A DNA stretch of 64,000 bases, taken from Streptacidiphilus jeojiense (GTDB lineage Bacteria; Actinomycetota; Actinomycetes; Streptomycetales; Streptomycetaceae). Of this stretch, positions 15,596 to 24,241 are shown piece by piece. The position numbers and the translations under genes are program-made. The notes below the pieces were generated by a model. The model did not search any database. It was given only the letters and a program-made list of their open reading frames with translations, and was not told the DNA's origin. The stretch is from assembly GCF_000719095.1 (NCBI RefSeq), contig NZ_JOEH01000002.1, forward strand, positions 248,001 through 312,000. Reading direction: 5' to 3'. Numbering within the stretch: position 1 is the stretch's first letter; each line of letters opens with the position of its first letter.

Positions 15596-17944
15596 ATGCC
15601 CAGTCCGAAGATCTCCCGTAGAGGTCTGATGGCGGTCGGTGCCGCCGCCGTGGCCACCCCGCTGCTCTCCCCGGCAGGCCGGGCGCTGGCCGCCACCGGC
15701 GCCGGCGGCTCCACCGCCGGCGGTGCCTACACCTGGAAGAACGCCCAGATAGTCGGCGGCGGCTTCGTCCCCGGAATCGTCTTCAACCAGTCCGAGCCGG
15801 GGTTGGTGTACGCCCGCACCGACATCGGCGGCGCCTACCGGCTGGACCGGGGGACCGGGCGCTGGGTGCCGCTGCTGGACTGGATCGGCTGGGACACCTG
15901 GGGACACACCGGCGTGGTCTCGCTGGCCACCGACTCGCTGGAGCCGGACCGGGTCTACGCGGCCGTCGGCACCTACACCGCTGCCGGCTGGGACCCCAAC
16001 CAGGGTGCGGTGCTGCGCTCCGAGGACCGCGGCCGGACCTGGAAGACCGCCGACCTGCCGTTCCAGCTCGGCGGCAACATGCCGGGCCGCGGCATGGGCG
16101 AACGGCTGGTGATCGACCCGCACCGCAACCGGATCCTCTACCTGGGCGTGCGCGGCGGCCACGGGCTGTGGCGCAGCGAGGACTACGGCGCGTCCTGGGC
16201 GCAGGTGGCGAGCTTCCCCAACGTCGGCGACTTCGTCCCCGACCCCACCGACACCAGCGGCTACAACAGCGACAACGCCGGCGTGCTCCAGGTCGTCTTC
16301 GACCCGCGCGACGGCCGCACCGGCCGGGCCACCAGGACCGTCTACGTCACCGTCGCCGACACCGAGAACATCCTCTACCGCTCCACCGACGCCGGCGCGA
16401 CCTGGGCCCGGGTCCCCGGCCAGCCGACCGGCTACCTGCCGCACAAGGCGGTGTTCGACCACGTCAGCGGCAGCCTCTACCTGGCCACCAGCAACACCGT
16501 GGGCCCCTACGACGGCTCCAAGGGCGACGTCTGGAAGCTGGACACCGCCACCGACACCTGGACCTGCATCAGCCCGGTCCCCTCGACCAGCAGCGACGAC
16601 GGCTTCGGCTACAGCGGGCTGAGCATCGACCGGCAGAACCCGGACACGCTGATGGTGGTCACCCAGATCAGCTGGTGGCCGGACATCGTGATCTACCGCT
16701 CCACCGACGCCGGCGCCAGCTGGACCCGGGCCTGGGACTTCGGCAACTACCCCGAGCGGACCTTCCGCTACTCGCTGGACATCTCCGCCGCGCCCTGGCT
16801 GGACTTCAACTCCACCCCGGCGCTGCCCGAGACCTCGCCCAAGCTCGGCTGGATGACCGAGGCGCTGGAGATCGACCCCTTCGACTCGGACCACTTCCTC
16901 TACGGCACCGGCGCGACGATCTACGGCGCCGACAATCTGACGGCCTGGGACAAGGGCGGCACGGTGGCCATCTCGGTCCGGGCCCAGGGTCTGGAGGAGA
17001 CCGCGGTCCAGACGCTGCTCAGCCCGCCGGTCGGGCCGCCGCTGCTGTCCGGCGTCAGCGACGTCGGCGGCTTCGTGCACACCACGCTGGACCGGGCTTA
17101 CCCGATGTACGCCAACCCGACGGTGGGCGCGACCAACACCCTCGACTACGCCGAACTGGCCCCGGCCACCATCGTGCGCTCCGGCAGCGGCGGCTCCGCC
17201 TACCTGGGCCTGTCCACCGACAGCGGGACCAGCTGGACCCCGGTTACCACCCCGCCCACCGGGACCACCGGCCCGGGTCCGGGCGAGGGCGCGGTCGCGC
17301 TCGCGGCCGACGGCGGCCGGATCGTCTGGGCCCCGGACGGCGCGGCGGTCAGCTGGTCGGCGGACGGCGGTGCCACCTGGACCGCCTGCACCGGGATCCC
17401 GGCCGGAACGGCGGTGCGGTCGGACCGGGTCGACCCCGGGACCTTCTACGGCTTCGCGGCCGGTGCCTTCTACCGGAGCACGGACGGCGGCGCGAGCTTC
17501 ACGGTGACGGCGGCCGCGGCCACCAGCGGACTGCCCGCGACCGGCCCGGCCCGCTTCAAGGCGGTCCCCGGCCACCGCGGCGAGATCTGGCTGGCCGGCG
17601 GCGCGGACTCCACGGTCACCGGGGGCGGGGTCTACGGACTGTGGCGCTCCACGGACGGCGGCCGCTCCTTCACCCGGATCCCCGCGGTCGACCAGGGCGA
17701 CACCGTCGGCTTCGGCAAGGCCGCCCCGGGCCGCTCCTACCCCGCCGTCTACACCAGCGCCAGGATCCGCGGAGTGCGCGGCCTGTTCCGCTCCGACGAC
17801 GCCGGCCGGAGCTGGACCCGGATCAACGACGACCGCCACCAGTACGGCTGGACCGGCACCTGCATCACCGGCGACCCGCGCATCCACGGCCGGGTCTACG
17901 TCGGCACCAACGGACGGGGCGTCATCTACGGCGACCTGACCTGA
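15596..17944 (+). CDS. Secreted GH74 xyloglucanase
   Basis: A 782-residue precursor. The N-terminus KISRRGLMAVGAAA...ALA is a Tat-like signal peptide. The rest is a GH74 catalytic region of two seven-bladed beta-propellers with repeated Asp-box motifs (STDAGATW, STDGGRSF). The two catalytic Asp are recognisable: Asp76 in ARTDIGGAY and Asp489 in GVSDVGGF. GH74 enzymes are inverting, largely xyloglucan-specific endo- or reducing-end-specific hydrolases. There is no CBM or linker at the C-terminus, unlike many Streptomyces homologues. The start ATG 15596 follows GAGAAAGGAC. It should cut polymeric xyloglucan outside the cell, feeding the importer at 6565-10218, and gives the strongest single substrate clue of the locus. 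Confidence 0.95.
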   Translation: MPSPKISRRGLMAVGAAAVATPLLSPAGRALAATGAGGSTAGGAYTWKNAQIVGGGFVPGIVFNQSEPGLVYARTDIGGAYRLDRGTGRWVPLLDWIGWDTWGHTGVVSLATDSLEPDRVYAAVGTYTAAGWDPNQGAVLRSEDRGRTWKTADLPFQLGGNMPGRGMGERLVIDPHRNRILYLGVRGGHGLWRSEDYGASWAQVASFPNVGDFVPDPTDTSGYNSDNAGVLQVVFDPRDGRTGRATRTVYVTVADTENILYRSTDAGATWARVPGQPTGYLPHKAVFDHVSGSLYLATSNTVGPYDGSKGDVWKLDTATDTWTCISPVPSTSSDDGFGYSGLSIDRQNPDTLMVVTQISWWPDIVIYRSTDAGASWTRAWDFGNYPERTFRYSLDISAAPWLDFNSTPALPETSPKLGWMTEALEIDPFDSDHFLYGTGATIYGADNLTAWDKGGTVAISVRAQGLEETAVQTLLSPPVGPPLLSGVSDVGGFVHTTLDRAYPMYANPTVGATNTLDYAELAPATIVRSGSGGSAYLGLSTDSGTSWTPVTTPPTGTTGPGPGEGAVALAADGGRIVWAPDGAAVSWSADGGATWTACTGIPAGTAVRSDRVDPGTFYGFAAGAFYRSTDGGASFTVTAAAATSGLPATGPARFKAVPGHRGEIWLAGGADSTVTGGGVYGLWRSTDGGRSFTRIPAVDQGDTVGFGKAAPGRSYPAVYTSARIRGVRGLFRSDDAGRSWTRINDDRHQYGWTGTCITGDPRIHGRVYVGTNGRGVIYGDLT

Positions 17945-18037
17945 CTCCCGGCCGAGCGATGAGTTCCGCCCCCGTCGCCGGTATGTACTGACGAGCTCGC
18001 CGGAACAGCCCGGCGAACCGATCGGAGGGAGAATCCG

Positions 18038-18442
18038 ATGTCGGACAGTCGTGCCGAGGACGAGGCCGCCATCCAGACCGTACTGGCGGACTCCTACAAG
18101 GCGTGGGAGGCCGGCGACGCCGAGCGCATGGTCGCCGACTACACCGCGGACGCGAGCGCCGTCATCCCCGGTTCGCTGCGCGGCAGCCGCGAGGTGATCC
18201 GGGAGAGCATGGCGCTGGCCTTCGAGGGGCCGCTCAAGGGCAGTTCGACCTGGAACAGGGAGATCAGCCTGCGCTTCGTGGGCAGGGACGCCGCGATCGT
18301 CCTCAGCGAGTCCGGCGTCCTGTTCGCCGGACAGACCGAGGTCCCGGAAGCGGGCCGGGTGAACGCGACCTGGGTCCTGGAGAAGCGGGACGGCCGCTGG
18401 CTGATCGCCGCGTACCACAACAGCCCGGTGCTGGCGGGCTGA
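18038..18442 (+). CDS. NTF2-like (SgcJ/EcaC-type) small protein
   Basis: A 134-residue single-domain protein of the SnoaL/NTF2-like superfamily: DEAAIQTVLADSYKAWEAGD at the N-terminus, DYTADASAVIPGS, and the C-terminal VLEKRDGRWLIAAYHNSP. These are the marks of the SgcJ/EcaC/DUF4440 group, which form cone-shaped folds with no conserved chemistry, so no function should be assigned. ATG 18038 follows GGAGGGAG. It appears to be a single gene closed by the strong hairpin at 18454. It is probably not part of the sugar locus. Confidence 0.88.
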   Translation: MSDSRAEDEAAIQTVLADSYKAWEAGDAERMVADYTADASAVIPGSLRGSREVIRESMALAFEGPLKGSSTWNREISLRFVGRDAAIVLSESGVLFAGQTEVPEAGRVNATWVLEKRDGRWLIAAYHNSPVLAG

Positions 18443-18453
18443 GGTCGCCGCTG

Positions 18454-18498
18454 CGGGCGGCCGAACAGCGGACCACCGGTCCGCTGTTCGGCCGCCCG
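18454..18498. terminator. Strong bidirectional hairpin terminator
   Basis: Perfect 21-bp arms (CGGGCGGCCGAACAGCGGACC and complement) with a 3-base loop, between the converging NTF2-like (+) and FtsX (-) genes. Confidence 0.85.
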
Positions 18499-18500
18499 TG

Positions 18501-20840
18501 CTACTCGAAGCGCAGTCCGGCCGGGCGCATGGTGCGCAGCAGCACCGGCAGGCTGAGCAGCGTGGTGAGCAGCACCGCCGCGGCTCCGGCGGCGCACATG
18601 GTGGCGACGGCGGACCAGTCGAAGCCGATCGGCAGACCCCCCAGCCGCAGCAGGGCCGCCCCCGCCGCCAGGCCGCCGCAGAGGGCGACCAGCAGGCCCA
18701 GCGCCATCGGCAGCGCGCTCTGCAGCAGCACCGACAGGGCCAGGATCCGGCGCCGGGTGCCGAAGGCGTAGAGCACCGCCAGCACCCGGTTCTGCTCCCT
18801 GAGCCGCTCCAGCTGACCCACCAGCAGACTGCCGGCGATCAGCAGCAGGGTCACCGCGATGCCGGCCGCCAACGCCTGGCTGAGCGAGTGGAACTGGGGG
18901 TTGGGCGTGGGGTCGTCCGGGAAGACGACGGTCGCCTGCGGGGACAGCAGGGCGGCGGAGGTGCGCAGCTGGTCCCTGACGTCCGCGACGCCCGGGTCCA
19001 GGCTCAGTTTCAGCGTGGCGGGCTCCGCCGCGACGAACGCGGCGGGAGCGGCGGCCGGGGTGATCATCAGTCCGCCGTAGGCCAGCGGGCCGGGCATGGT
19101 GCCCGGGGCCGCCGGTGCGCCCAGCAGGGTCACCGTGGACCTCCCGGCGGGCACCCGCCAGGTCCGGCTGCGGCCGCCGGGGTCGAGCGTGCTCAGCTCG
19201 GTACCGGTGCTGACGGGCCGGTAGGTCCCGGCGTCCGGGGCGTTCGCCTCGACATCGAAGACCTCGCCGTCGGTGCAGTGCGGCAGTGCGGCCAGGGTGC
19301 GCAGGGTGGCGCAGTCCGCGACCAGGGCGTCCGTCGAGGCGCCGTTGCCTCCGTCGGCGGCCAGGTACAGCGAGACGTAGCCGACGGCGGACCGCACCCC
19401 CGGACTCCTCCGCAGCGCGGTCGCGTCGGCGCCGGCCTGGAGGCTGCCGGGGATCCGGACCGTGGCCGCGACCGTGTCCTGCTGCCGGGCGGCCGGGGCG
19501 CCGGAGGGACCGTAGTAGCTGTCGGACACGCCCAGGAACAGGCTCTGCAGGGCGATGGCCCCGGCGACCGCGACCACGATGCCGTTGACGGCGGTGGTGG
19601 CCGGGCCGGTCGCCAGCTGCAGCCGGCGCACCGCCAGCTGCCAGGGCAGGCCGCCGCCGGGCGCGCGCCGGGTGGCCGAGTCCACCAGCCAGGGCAGCAG
19701 CGCGGTCGAACCGACCAGCAGCAGCACCAGCGCGCCGGCGACCAGGGCGAGGCTGCGGCCCTGGTTGATGCCCTCGGGCGAGCGCACCGCGAACAGCAGC
19801 ACCAGCAGTCCGAGCACCGGCAGCGCCAGCCGCCACCACAACCGCCGCCGGGCACCCCCTTGCCGGCGCACCACGCCGAGCGGCTCGACCGCGATCCGGC
19901 GCAGCGACAGCAGCGTCGCGGCCACCGACAGCACCGGGACGGCCAGCAGCACCGGGACGGCGACCAGCGGCTGCACGGTGATGTCCTGCGGGAAGACGCT
20001 GAGGCTGCCGAAGGTGAACCGCCCGGCCAGCTGACGGCCCGCCAGATAGAAGCCGACACCGAGCACCGCCCCCAGCAGCGCTCCGGCCAGTGACTCCCCG
20101 GCGGCGATCCAGCGGGTGGTGCCGCGGTCGGCACCGGCCAGCCGCAGCGCGGCGAGCCGGCGGTCGCGGCGTTCGCTGCCGAACCGGGCGGCCGAGGCCA
20201 GGAACACCCCGACCGGCGCCAGCAGCACCACCATGCCGACCAGGCTGAGCAGGATCAGGATCGGCCGCATCGGTTCGTGCGGAGCCCTCGCACCGTAGCG
20301 GTCGATGCGCACCGCGCCACCGGCGGTGCTCAGGTGGTCGCTGGTCAGCACGTAGGAGAGCTGAGCCGGACCGAGCAGCCCGGCCTCGCCGATGATCGCG
20401 GTGACCGGGTACGGCAGCCGCTCCCTCAGCAGTTCGCTGCCGGGGGAGCGCAGCAGTCGTTCCAGCGCGGGGGAAACGGCCATCGAGCCGACCGGCGGGT
20501 ACTGGGTCAGTCCTGGCGGGGCCGGGGTGTTCGCGCCCTCGGGCTGGACCAGCCGGCCGCGGATGTCCTGCCCCCGGAAGGCGGTGCCGGCTTCGGCGAT
20601 CAGCGCGGTGCGGTCGGTGCGGGTCGCGATGGCCGAGCCGGTGAAGGTGTCGTTCTGGACGTAGATGCGCTCATTGCGGTGCTGGTCGATGCCCGGGATG
20701 GCGGCGCCGAGCAACAGCAGGGCGACGCCCAGGGCGGCGGCGACGGCGGTGAGCAGCAGCCGGCTCCAGCCGTCGCGGCCGCCGCCGACGGCGAGCCGCA
20801 GTCCGAGCAGCAGGTCGGCACGGCGGGACGAGCGGGTCAC
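18501..20840 (-). CDS. ABC transporter permease, FtsX/MacB type
   Basis: A 779-residue membrane protein started at GTG 20840, which overlaps the ATPase stop (GTGA); the frame further upstream is a shadow of the ATPase. The first helix (about residues 25-45) is followed by an extracytoplasmic region, three helices, a central helix (about 430-450), a second extracytoplasmic domain and three C-terminal helices. This is the duplicated FtsX layout common in actinobacterial exporters. Last gene of the PadR-ATPase-permease operon. Such sets export lipids, antibiotics or peptides; substrate not predictable here. Confidence 0.9.
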   Translation of the reverse strand: MTRSSRRADLLLGLRLAVGGGRDGWSRLLLTAVAAALGVALLLLGAAIPGIDQHRNERIYVQNDTFTGSAIATRTDRTALIAEAGTAFRGQDIRGRLVQPEGANTPAPPGLTQYPPVGSMAVSPALERLLRSPGSELLRERLPYPVTAIIGEAGLLGPAQLSYVLTSDHLSTAGGAVRIDRYGARAPHEPMRPILILLSLVGMVVLLAPVGVFLASAARFGSERRDRRLAALRLAGADRGTTRWIAAGESLAGALLGAVLGVGFYLAGRQLAGRFTFGSLSVFPQDITVQPLVAVPVLLAVPVLSVAATLLSLRRIAVEPLGVVRRQGGARRRLWWRLALPVLGLLVLLFAVRSPEGINQGRSLALVAGALVLLLVGSTALLPWLVDSATRRAPGGGLPWQLAVRRLQLATGPATTAVNGIVVAVAGAIALQSLFLGVSDSYYGPSGAPAARQQDTVAATVRIPGSLQAGADATALRRSPGVRSAVGYVSLYLAADGGNGASTDALVADCATLRTLAALPHCTDGEVFDVEANAPDAGTYRPVSTGTELSTLDPGGRSRTWRVPAGRSTVTLLGAPAAPGTMPGPLAYGGLMITPAAAPAAFVAAEPATLKLSLDPGVADVRDQLRTSAALLSPQATVVFPDDPTPNPQFHSLSQALAAGIAVTLLLIAGSLLVGQLERLREQNRVLAVLYAFGTRRRILALSVLLQSALPMALGLLVALCGGLAAGAALLRLGGLPIGFDWSAVATMCAAGAAAVLLTTLLSLPVLLRTMRPAGLRFE

Positions 20841-21583
20841 CGGGCGACCGCCAGGTCGCGGGTGCGGCCGTCTCGGACCACGACCTCGCGGTCGGCGTAG
20901 GCGGCGACCCTGGCCTCGTGGGTGACCAGGACCACGGCGGCTCCGGTGTCGCGGGCGGCGGTGGTCAGCAGCTGCATCACCCGTTCGCCGTTGAGCGAGT
21001 CCAGCGCACCGGTGGGCTCGTCGGCGAACACCGCGCGGGGCCGGGTCACCAGGGCGCGGGCGACGCCGACGCGCTGGCCCTGACCGCCGGAGACCTCGCC
21101 GGGGCGCTTGGCGGCCAGGTCGTCGACCTCCAGCCGCTCCAGCCATTCGGTGGCCTGCTGCTCGGCCTGCCTGCGGCGCACGCCGTTCAGCCGCAGCGGC
21201 AGGGCGACGTTCTCCAGGCAGGTCAGTTCCGGGACCAGCTGGCCGAACTGGAACAGGAAGCCGAACTCGCTGCGGCGCAGCTCGCTCAGCCGGGCGTCGC
21301 CGCAGCCGGTGAGCTCCAGGCCGTCGAAGCTGACGGTGCCGCTCTCCGGGCGCAGGATGCCGGCCAGGCAGTGCAGCAGCGTGGACTTGCCCGAACCCGA
21401 GGGGCCCATCACGGCGATCAGCTCGCCGGCGGCGACGGTGATCGAGGCGCCGTCCAGGGCCGGGGTGGGGCCGAAGGACTTGTGCAGGGCGTGGGCGCTG
21501 AGCAGCGGGGACGGCTGCTCCGACGGCTGCTCGGGCCGCTGCTCGGGCCGCTGCTCGGGTCGCTGTTCGGACCGGGCGGTCAT
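20837..21583 (-). CDS. ABC transporter ATPase (MacB/LolD type)
   Basis: A 248-residue ATPase with Walker [10 protein letters not shown] (about 54-62), Q-loop, signature VSGGQGQR and Walker B AVFADEP. It starts at an ATG overlapping the PadR stop (ATGA) and ends overlapping the permease start, so all three genes are coupled. The first 25 residues are a low-complexity run of Glu-Gln-Arg-Pro repeats encoded by a 12-bp tandem repeat (about 21524-21568); length of this tail probably varies between strains and it has no counterpart in the family core. Confidence 0.94.
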   Translation of the reverse strand: MTARSEQRPEQRPEQRPEQPSEQPSPLLSAHALHKSFGPTPALDGASITVAAGELIAVMGPSGSGKSTLLHCLAGILRPESGTVSFDGLELTGCGDARLSELRRSEFGFLFQFGQLVPELTCLENVALPLRLNGVRRRQAEQQATEWLERLEVDDLAAKRPGEVSGGQGQRVGVARALVTRPRAVFADEPTGALDSLNGERVMQLLTTAARDTGAAVVLVTHEARVAAYADREVVVRDGRTRDLAVAR

Positions 21584-22104
21584 CGGCGCACCTCCGCGGC
21601 GAGCCGGTCCAAGCGGGCGGCGGTGAGCTCCAGCCAGCGCAGGTCGGCCTCCAGATGGAACAGCGCGTGGTCGCAGACCAGTTGGTCGGCCAGGTCGCCG
21701 TCCATCTTGCGCCGGGTCAGCTCGCGCATCAGCCGCAGGTGCTCGGCGCGCTGGGTGTCCAGGATGTCGGCCGCCGGACGGTCCGTCAGCAGCGCCAGGA
21801 CGACCTTGGTGTAGAGGGTGCTCTGCAGGTACGGCTCGGGGTTCTCGGGACGGGACAGCCAGTCGGCGACGTCGGTGACGCCGGCGTCGGTGATCGAGTA
21901 GCGCTTGCGCTCCGGGCCCTCGCCCGGCTCCACCGCGTCGACCTCGACCAGGCCGTTCTTCAGCAGCCGGGACAGGGTCGCGTAGACCTGCCCGTAGTGC
22001 AGCGAACGGCCGCGGCCGAAGTGCTCGTCGTAGACGCGCTTGATGTCGTAGCCGTGCCGTGGCTGGGACTCCAGCAGGCCGAGGAAGGTCTGACCAAGGG
22101 ACAT
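21580..22104 (-). CDS. PadR-family transcriptional regulator
   Basis: A 174-residue PadR-type protein (subfamily with C-terminal Vir-like helices). The winged helix covers about 1-85 (LGLLESQPRHGYDIKRVYD; VYATLSRLLKNGLVE), followed by a coiled dimerisation region. I start it at ATG 22104 because the family normally begins at MSLxxxLLGLL; an in-frame GTG at 22119 would add five residues but lies inside the palindrome. It probably senses a drug or lipid and represses its own operon, which encodes an ABC exporter. Confidence 0.9.
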   Translation of the reverse strand: MSLGQTFLGLLESQPRHGYDIKRVYDEHFGRGRSLHYGQVYATLSRLLKNGLVEVDAVEPGEGPERKRYSITDAGVTDVADWLSRPENPEPYLQSTLYTKVVLALLTDRPAADILDTQRAEHLRLMRELTRRKMDGDLADQLVCDHALFHLEADLRWLELTAARLDRLAAEVRR

Positions 22105-22111
22105 GGGAGGA

Positions 22112-22143
22112 CTATACACACGGGGTATAGCTGATGTGTATAG
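22112..22143 (-). promoter_or_regulatory. Probable PadR operator
   Basis: CTATAC-7 bases-GTATAG (22112-22130), an inverted repeat directly before the padR start, plus a third half-site GTATAG at 22138-22143. AT-rich hexamers like these stand out in the GC-rich surroundings and probably overlap the -10 region. Confidence 0.6.
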
Positions 22144-22185
22144 ACGGCGGGGATAGGCGGCCGGGCCACCTCTGCTGTCAGCGAA

Positions 22186-22200
22186 TCTGCCGCGGGCAGA
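22186..22200 (+). promoter_or_regulatory. PopR-box-like palindrome upstream of clpP pair
   Basis: TCTGCC-GCG-GGCAGA, matching the TTCTGCC-N3-GGCAGAA box I recall for PopR activation of clpP3-clpP4 in Streptomyces lividans. It lies about 105 bp before the first clpP ATG. A degenerate second copy may start at 22171. Confidence 0.7.
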
Positions 22201-22305
22201 GAAAGCGGATCGGGGGAGCCCCGCAGGTCGACAGTGGATTTCGACGGCATCCCTGCCTCACCTGGACGACCCACCTGGACGACCCACCTGGAAGAGGAGG
22301 ACCAG

Positions 22306-22944
22306 ATGACTCCCATCACCTCGCCGCCGCCCCGTGCGGAGGACGGCGACACCCAGCCCAGCCGCTTCGACGACCACCTCGCGGCGCAGCTGCTCGCCCA
22401 GCGGATCGTGCTGCTGGGCACGCAGGTCGACGACGTGTCGGCGAACCGGGTGTGCGCCCAGCTGCTGCTGCTGTCGGCGGAGGACCCGCGCACCGACATC
22501 AGCCTCTACGTCAACAGCCCCGGCGGGTCGGTCACCGCGGGCCTGGCCATCTACGACACCATGCGGCTGATCCCCAACGACGTCTCGACGCTGGCGATGG
22601 GGTTCGCCGCCAGCATGGGGCAGTTCCTGCTGACCGTGGGGTCGGCCGGCAAGCGCTTCGCGCTGCCGAACGCGCGGATCATGATGCACCAGCCCTCCGC
22701 GGGCATCGGCGGCACCACCTCGGACATCGAGATCCAGGCGGAGAACCTGGAGTTCACCAAGAAGGCCATCGAGCGGATCACCGCCGAGCACACCGGGCAG
22801 AGCGTGGAGACCATCGCCCGCGACGGCGACCGGGACCGCTGGTTCACGGCCGAACAGGCCAAGGAGTACGGAATCGTGGACCGGGTGGTGGAGTCGGTCG
22901 CCGACATCCGCCCGGCCTCCTCGCGTCGACGGATGGGGCTGTGA
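22306..22944 (+). CDS. clpP3: ATP-dependent Clp protease proteolytic subunit (ClpP3-like)
   Basis: A 212-residue ClpP serine protease subunit with an intact triad: Ser103 in FAASMGQ, His128 in MMHQP and Asp177 in RDRWFTA. It forms barrel-shaped chambers with Clp ATPases to degrade proteins. ATG 22306 is chosen because GAGGAGG precedes it; the frame upstream of it spans a 13-bp tandem repeat (CACCTGGACGACC, 22259-22292) and is probably leader. It overlaps nothing but is one base from the next clpP, so both are co-transcribed. A PopR-like gene downstream and the PopR-box-like site upstream identify this as the inducible clpP3-clpP4 type operon, not the housekeeping clpP1-clpP2. The name clpP3 rests on that context. 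Confidence 0.88.
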   Translation: MTPITSPPPRAEDGDTQPSRFDDHLAAQLLAQRIVLLGTQVDDVSANRVCAQLLLLSAEDPRTDISLYVNSPGGSVTAGLAIYDTMRLIPNDVSTLAMGFAASMGQFLLTVGSAGKRFALPNARIMMHQPSAGIGGTTSDIEIQAENLEFTKKAIERITAEHTGQSVETIARDGDRDRWFTAEQAKEYGIVDRVVESVADIRPASSRRRMGL

Positions 22945-22945
22945 C

Positions 22946-23548
22946 ATGGGCTCGTACACGGTTCCCTACGTCATCGAGCGCACCGCGCAGGGCGAGCGCT
23001 CCTACGACGTCTTCAGCCGGCTGCTGAACGAGCGGATCGTCTTCCTCGGCACCGAGATCGACGACGGCGTCGCCAACGTGGTCATCGCGCAGCTGCTGCA
23101 CCTGGAGGCGGAGAGCCCGGAGCGCGAGATCTCGATCTACCTCAACTCGCCCGGGGGCTCCTTCACTTCGCTGATGGCCATCTACGACACGATGACCTTC
23201 GTGCAGGCGCCGATCTCCACCTTCTGCGTCGGCCAGGCCGCCTCGACGGCGGCGGTGCTGCTGGCCGGCGGGGATCCCGGGCGGCGGTTCGTGCTGCAGC
23301 ACGCGAGGGTGCTGCTGGGCCAGCCGGCCAGCGGCGGCCGGCAGGGCACGGTCTCCGACCTCAGCCTGGCCGCCAAGGAGATGGTGCGGATCCGCTCGCA
23401 GGTGGAGCAGGTGCTGTCCCGGCACACGCAGCACGATGTGGCGACGCTGCGCGCCGACATGGACCGGGACAGGGTGCTCACCGCCGAGGAGGCCGTCGCC
23501 TACGGGCTCGCCGACGAGGTGCTGAGCCGGCGGCTGGCGTTCGCCTGA
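22946..23548 (+). CDS. clpP4: ClpP-family subunit with Gly at the catalytic His position (ClpP4-like)
   Basis: A 200-residue ClpP paralogue. The nucleophile is present (Ser100 in QAASTAA) and the Asp region ([11 protein letters not shown]) is intact. However, the position aligned with the catalytic His reads VLLGQPAS: Gly125 replaces His. The nearest His (119) is six residues earlier and lies in a different part of the strand. The subunit is therefore probably not active alone and may act as a structural or regulatory partner in a mixed ring with the preceding ClpP, as seen in other organisms with inactive ClpP variants. It starts one base after the previous stop. The codon (GGC 23318-23320) was checked directly. 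The name clpP4 follows from operon context. Confidence 0.85.
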   Translation: MGSYTVPYVIERTAQGERSYDVFSRLLNERIVFLGTEIDDGVANVVIAQLLHLEAESPEREISIYLNSPGGSFTSLMAIYDTMTFVQAPISTFCVGQAASTAAVLLAGGDPGRRFVLQHARVLLGQPASGGRQGTVSDLSLAAKEMVRIRSQVEQVLSRHTQHDVATLRADMDRDRVLTAEEAVAYGLADEVLSRRLAFA

Positions 23549-23581
23549 CCCCGGGTGGCCCGGACCCGGGACCACCCACTG

Positions 23582-23614
23582 CTGCGGCGGGGCGCTGACC
23601 GCGCCCCGCCGCAG
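23582..23614. terminator. Bidirectional hairpin terminator
   Basis: Perfect 14-bp arms CTGCGGCGGGGCGC and complement around a 5-base loop, between the converging clpP and popR-like genes. Confidence 0.85.
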
Positions 23615-23628
23615 TGGTTGACGGTCCG

Positions 23629-24009
23629 TCAGGCCGCCAGGCAGAGCCCGTCGTGCCGCGAGGCCGGCGAGGTACGGCCGCGGACCGTCCGGCTGCGAGT
23701 GTGCCGGACCAGCTCGTCCTGGGCGAGCGAGAGCAGGTCGGCCAGGCCGAGGCCGAGGGCTCCGGCGGCGGCCGCGAGCACCTCGGAGGAGGCCTCCTTG
23801 CGTCCGCGCTCCAGCTCCGACAGGTACGGCATCGAGATCCGGGCCGTCTCCGCGACGTCCTTCAGCGTGCGCTCCTGGGCGAGCCGCTCGCGCCGCAGGG
23901 TGCTGCCGACCAGGTCGCGCCAGAGCGGCGCCCGCGGTGCGGGCGGTGACGGGGTTCCCGACGGCCGCAGGGGGATGACGCGGGCTTCGTCCGGCACATG
24001 AGTACTCAC
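23629..24009 (-). CDS. popR: PopR-like XRE regulator with C-terminal Ala-Ala degron
   Basis: A 126-residue protein with one Cro/C1-type helix-turn-helix (about 35-95: [20 protein letters not shown], then [13 protein letters not shown]). The protein ends in LCLAA. In S. lividans PopR activates clpP3-clpP4 and is itself degraded by ClpP1/P2 through its two last alanines; the same tail, the same gene order and the box at 22186 make this a confident PopR orthologue. The logic is a safety switch: when housekeeping ClpP fails, PopR accumulates and turns on the spare ClpP set. GTG 24009 is preceded by TAGGCT (24021-24016) at a distance fitting a leaderless mRNA; the SD is weak. Confidence 0.87.
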   Translation of the reverse strand: MSTHVPDEARVIPLRPSGTPSPPAPRAPLWRDLVGSTLRRERLAQERTLKDVAETARISMPYLSELERGRKEASSEVLAAAAGALGLGLADLLSLAQDELVRHTRSRTVRGRTSPASRHDGLCLAA

Positions 24010-24144
24010 CGTTCCAGCCTAGGGATCCAGGGCCGCGGGGGAAGGGAGCGGCGTTCTGCTCTGGGTGAAGAACCCCGTTGGCGGATCAGGGCGACCGCTG
24101 ATACCTTTCCGGAAGCCGTGCAGGAGAACGAGGAGGTGGTACCC

Positions 24145-24195
24145 GTGAACGTATCGACATGGGTGCTCCCCTGCGGGGTCATGGTCGGGCGATAG
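24145..24195 (+). CDS. Possible 16-residue peptide ORF upstream of the hydrolase
   Basis: A short frame, MNVSTWVLPCGVMVGR, starting at GTG 24145 with a perfect AGGAGG (24131-24136) at eight bases, much stronger than the RBS of the gene that follows 46 bases later. The hydrophobic sequence with one Cys could be a leader peptide controlling the hydrolase gene, or a chance ORF behind an SD-like run. No homology claim is made. Its small size means codon statistics cannot test it. Confidence 0.35.
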   Translation: MNVSTWVLPCGVMVGR

Positions 24196-24241
24196 GTCGT
24201 CCGGGAGCGCCGTCTCACGCGCACTCCCGAAAGGCACGACC

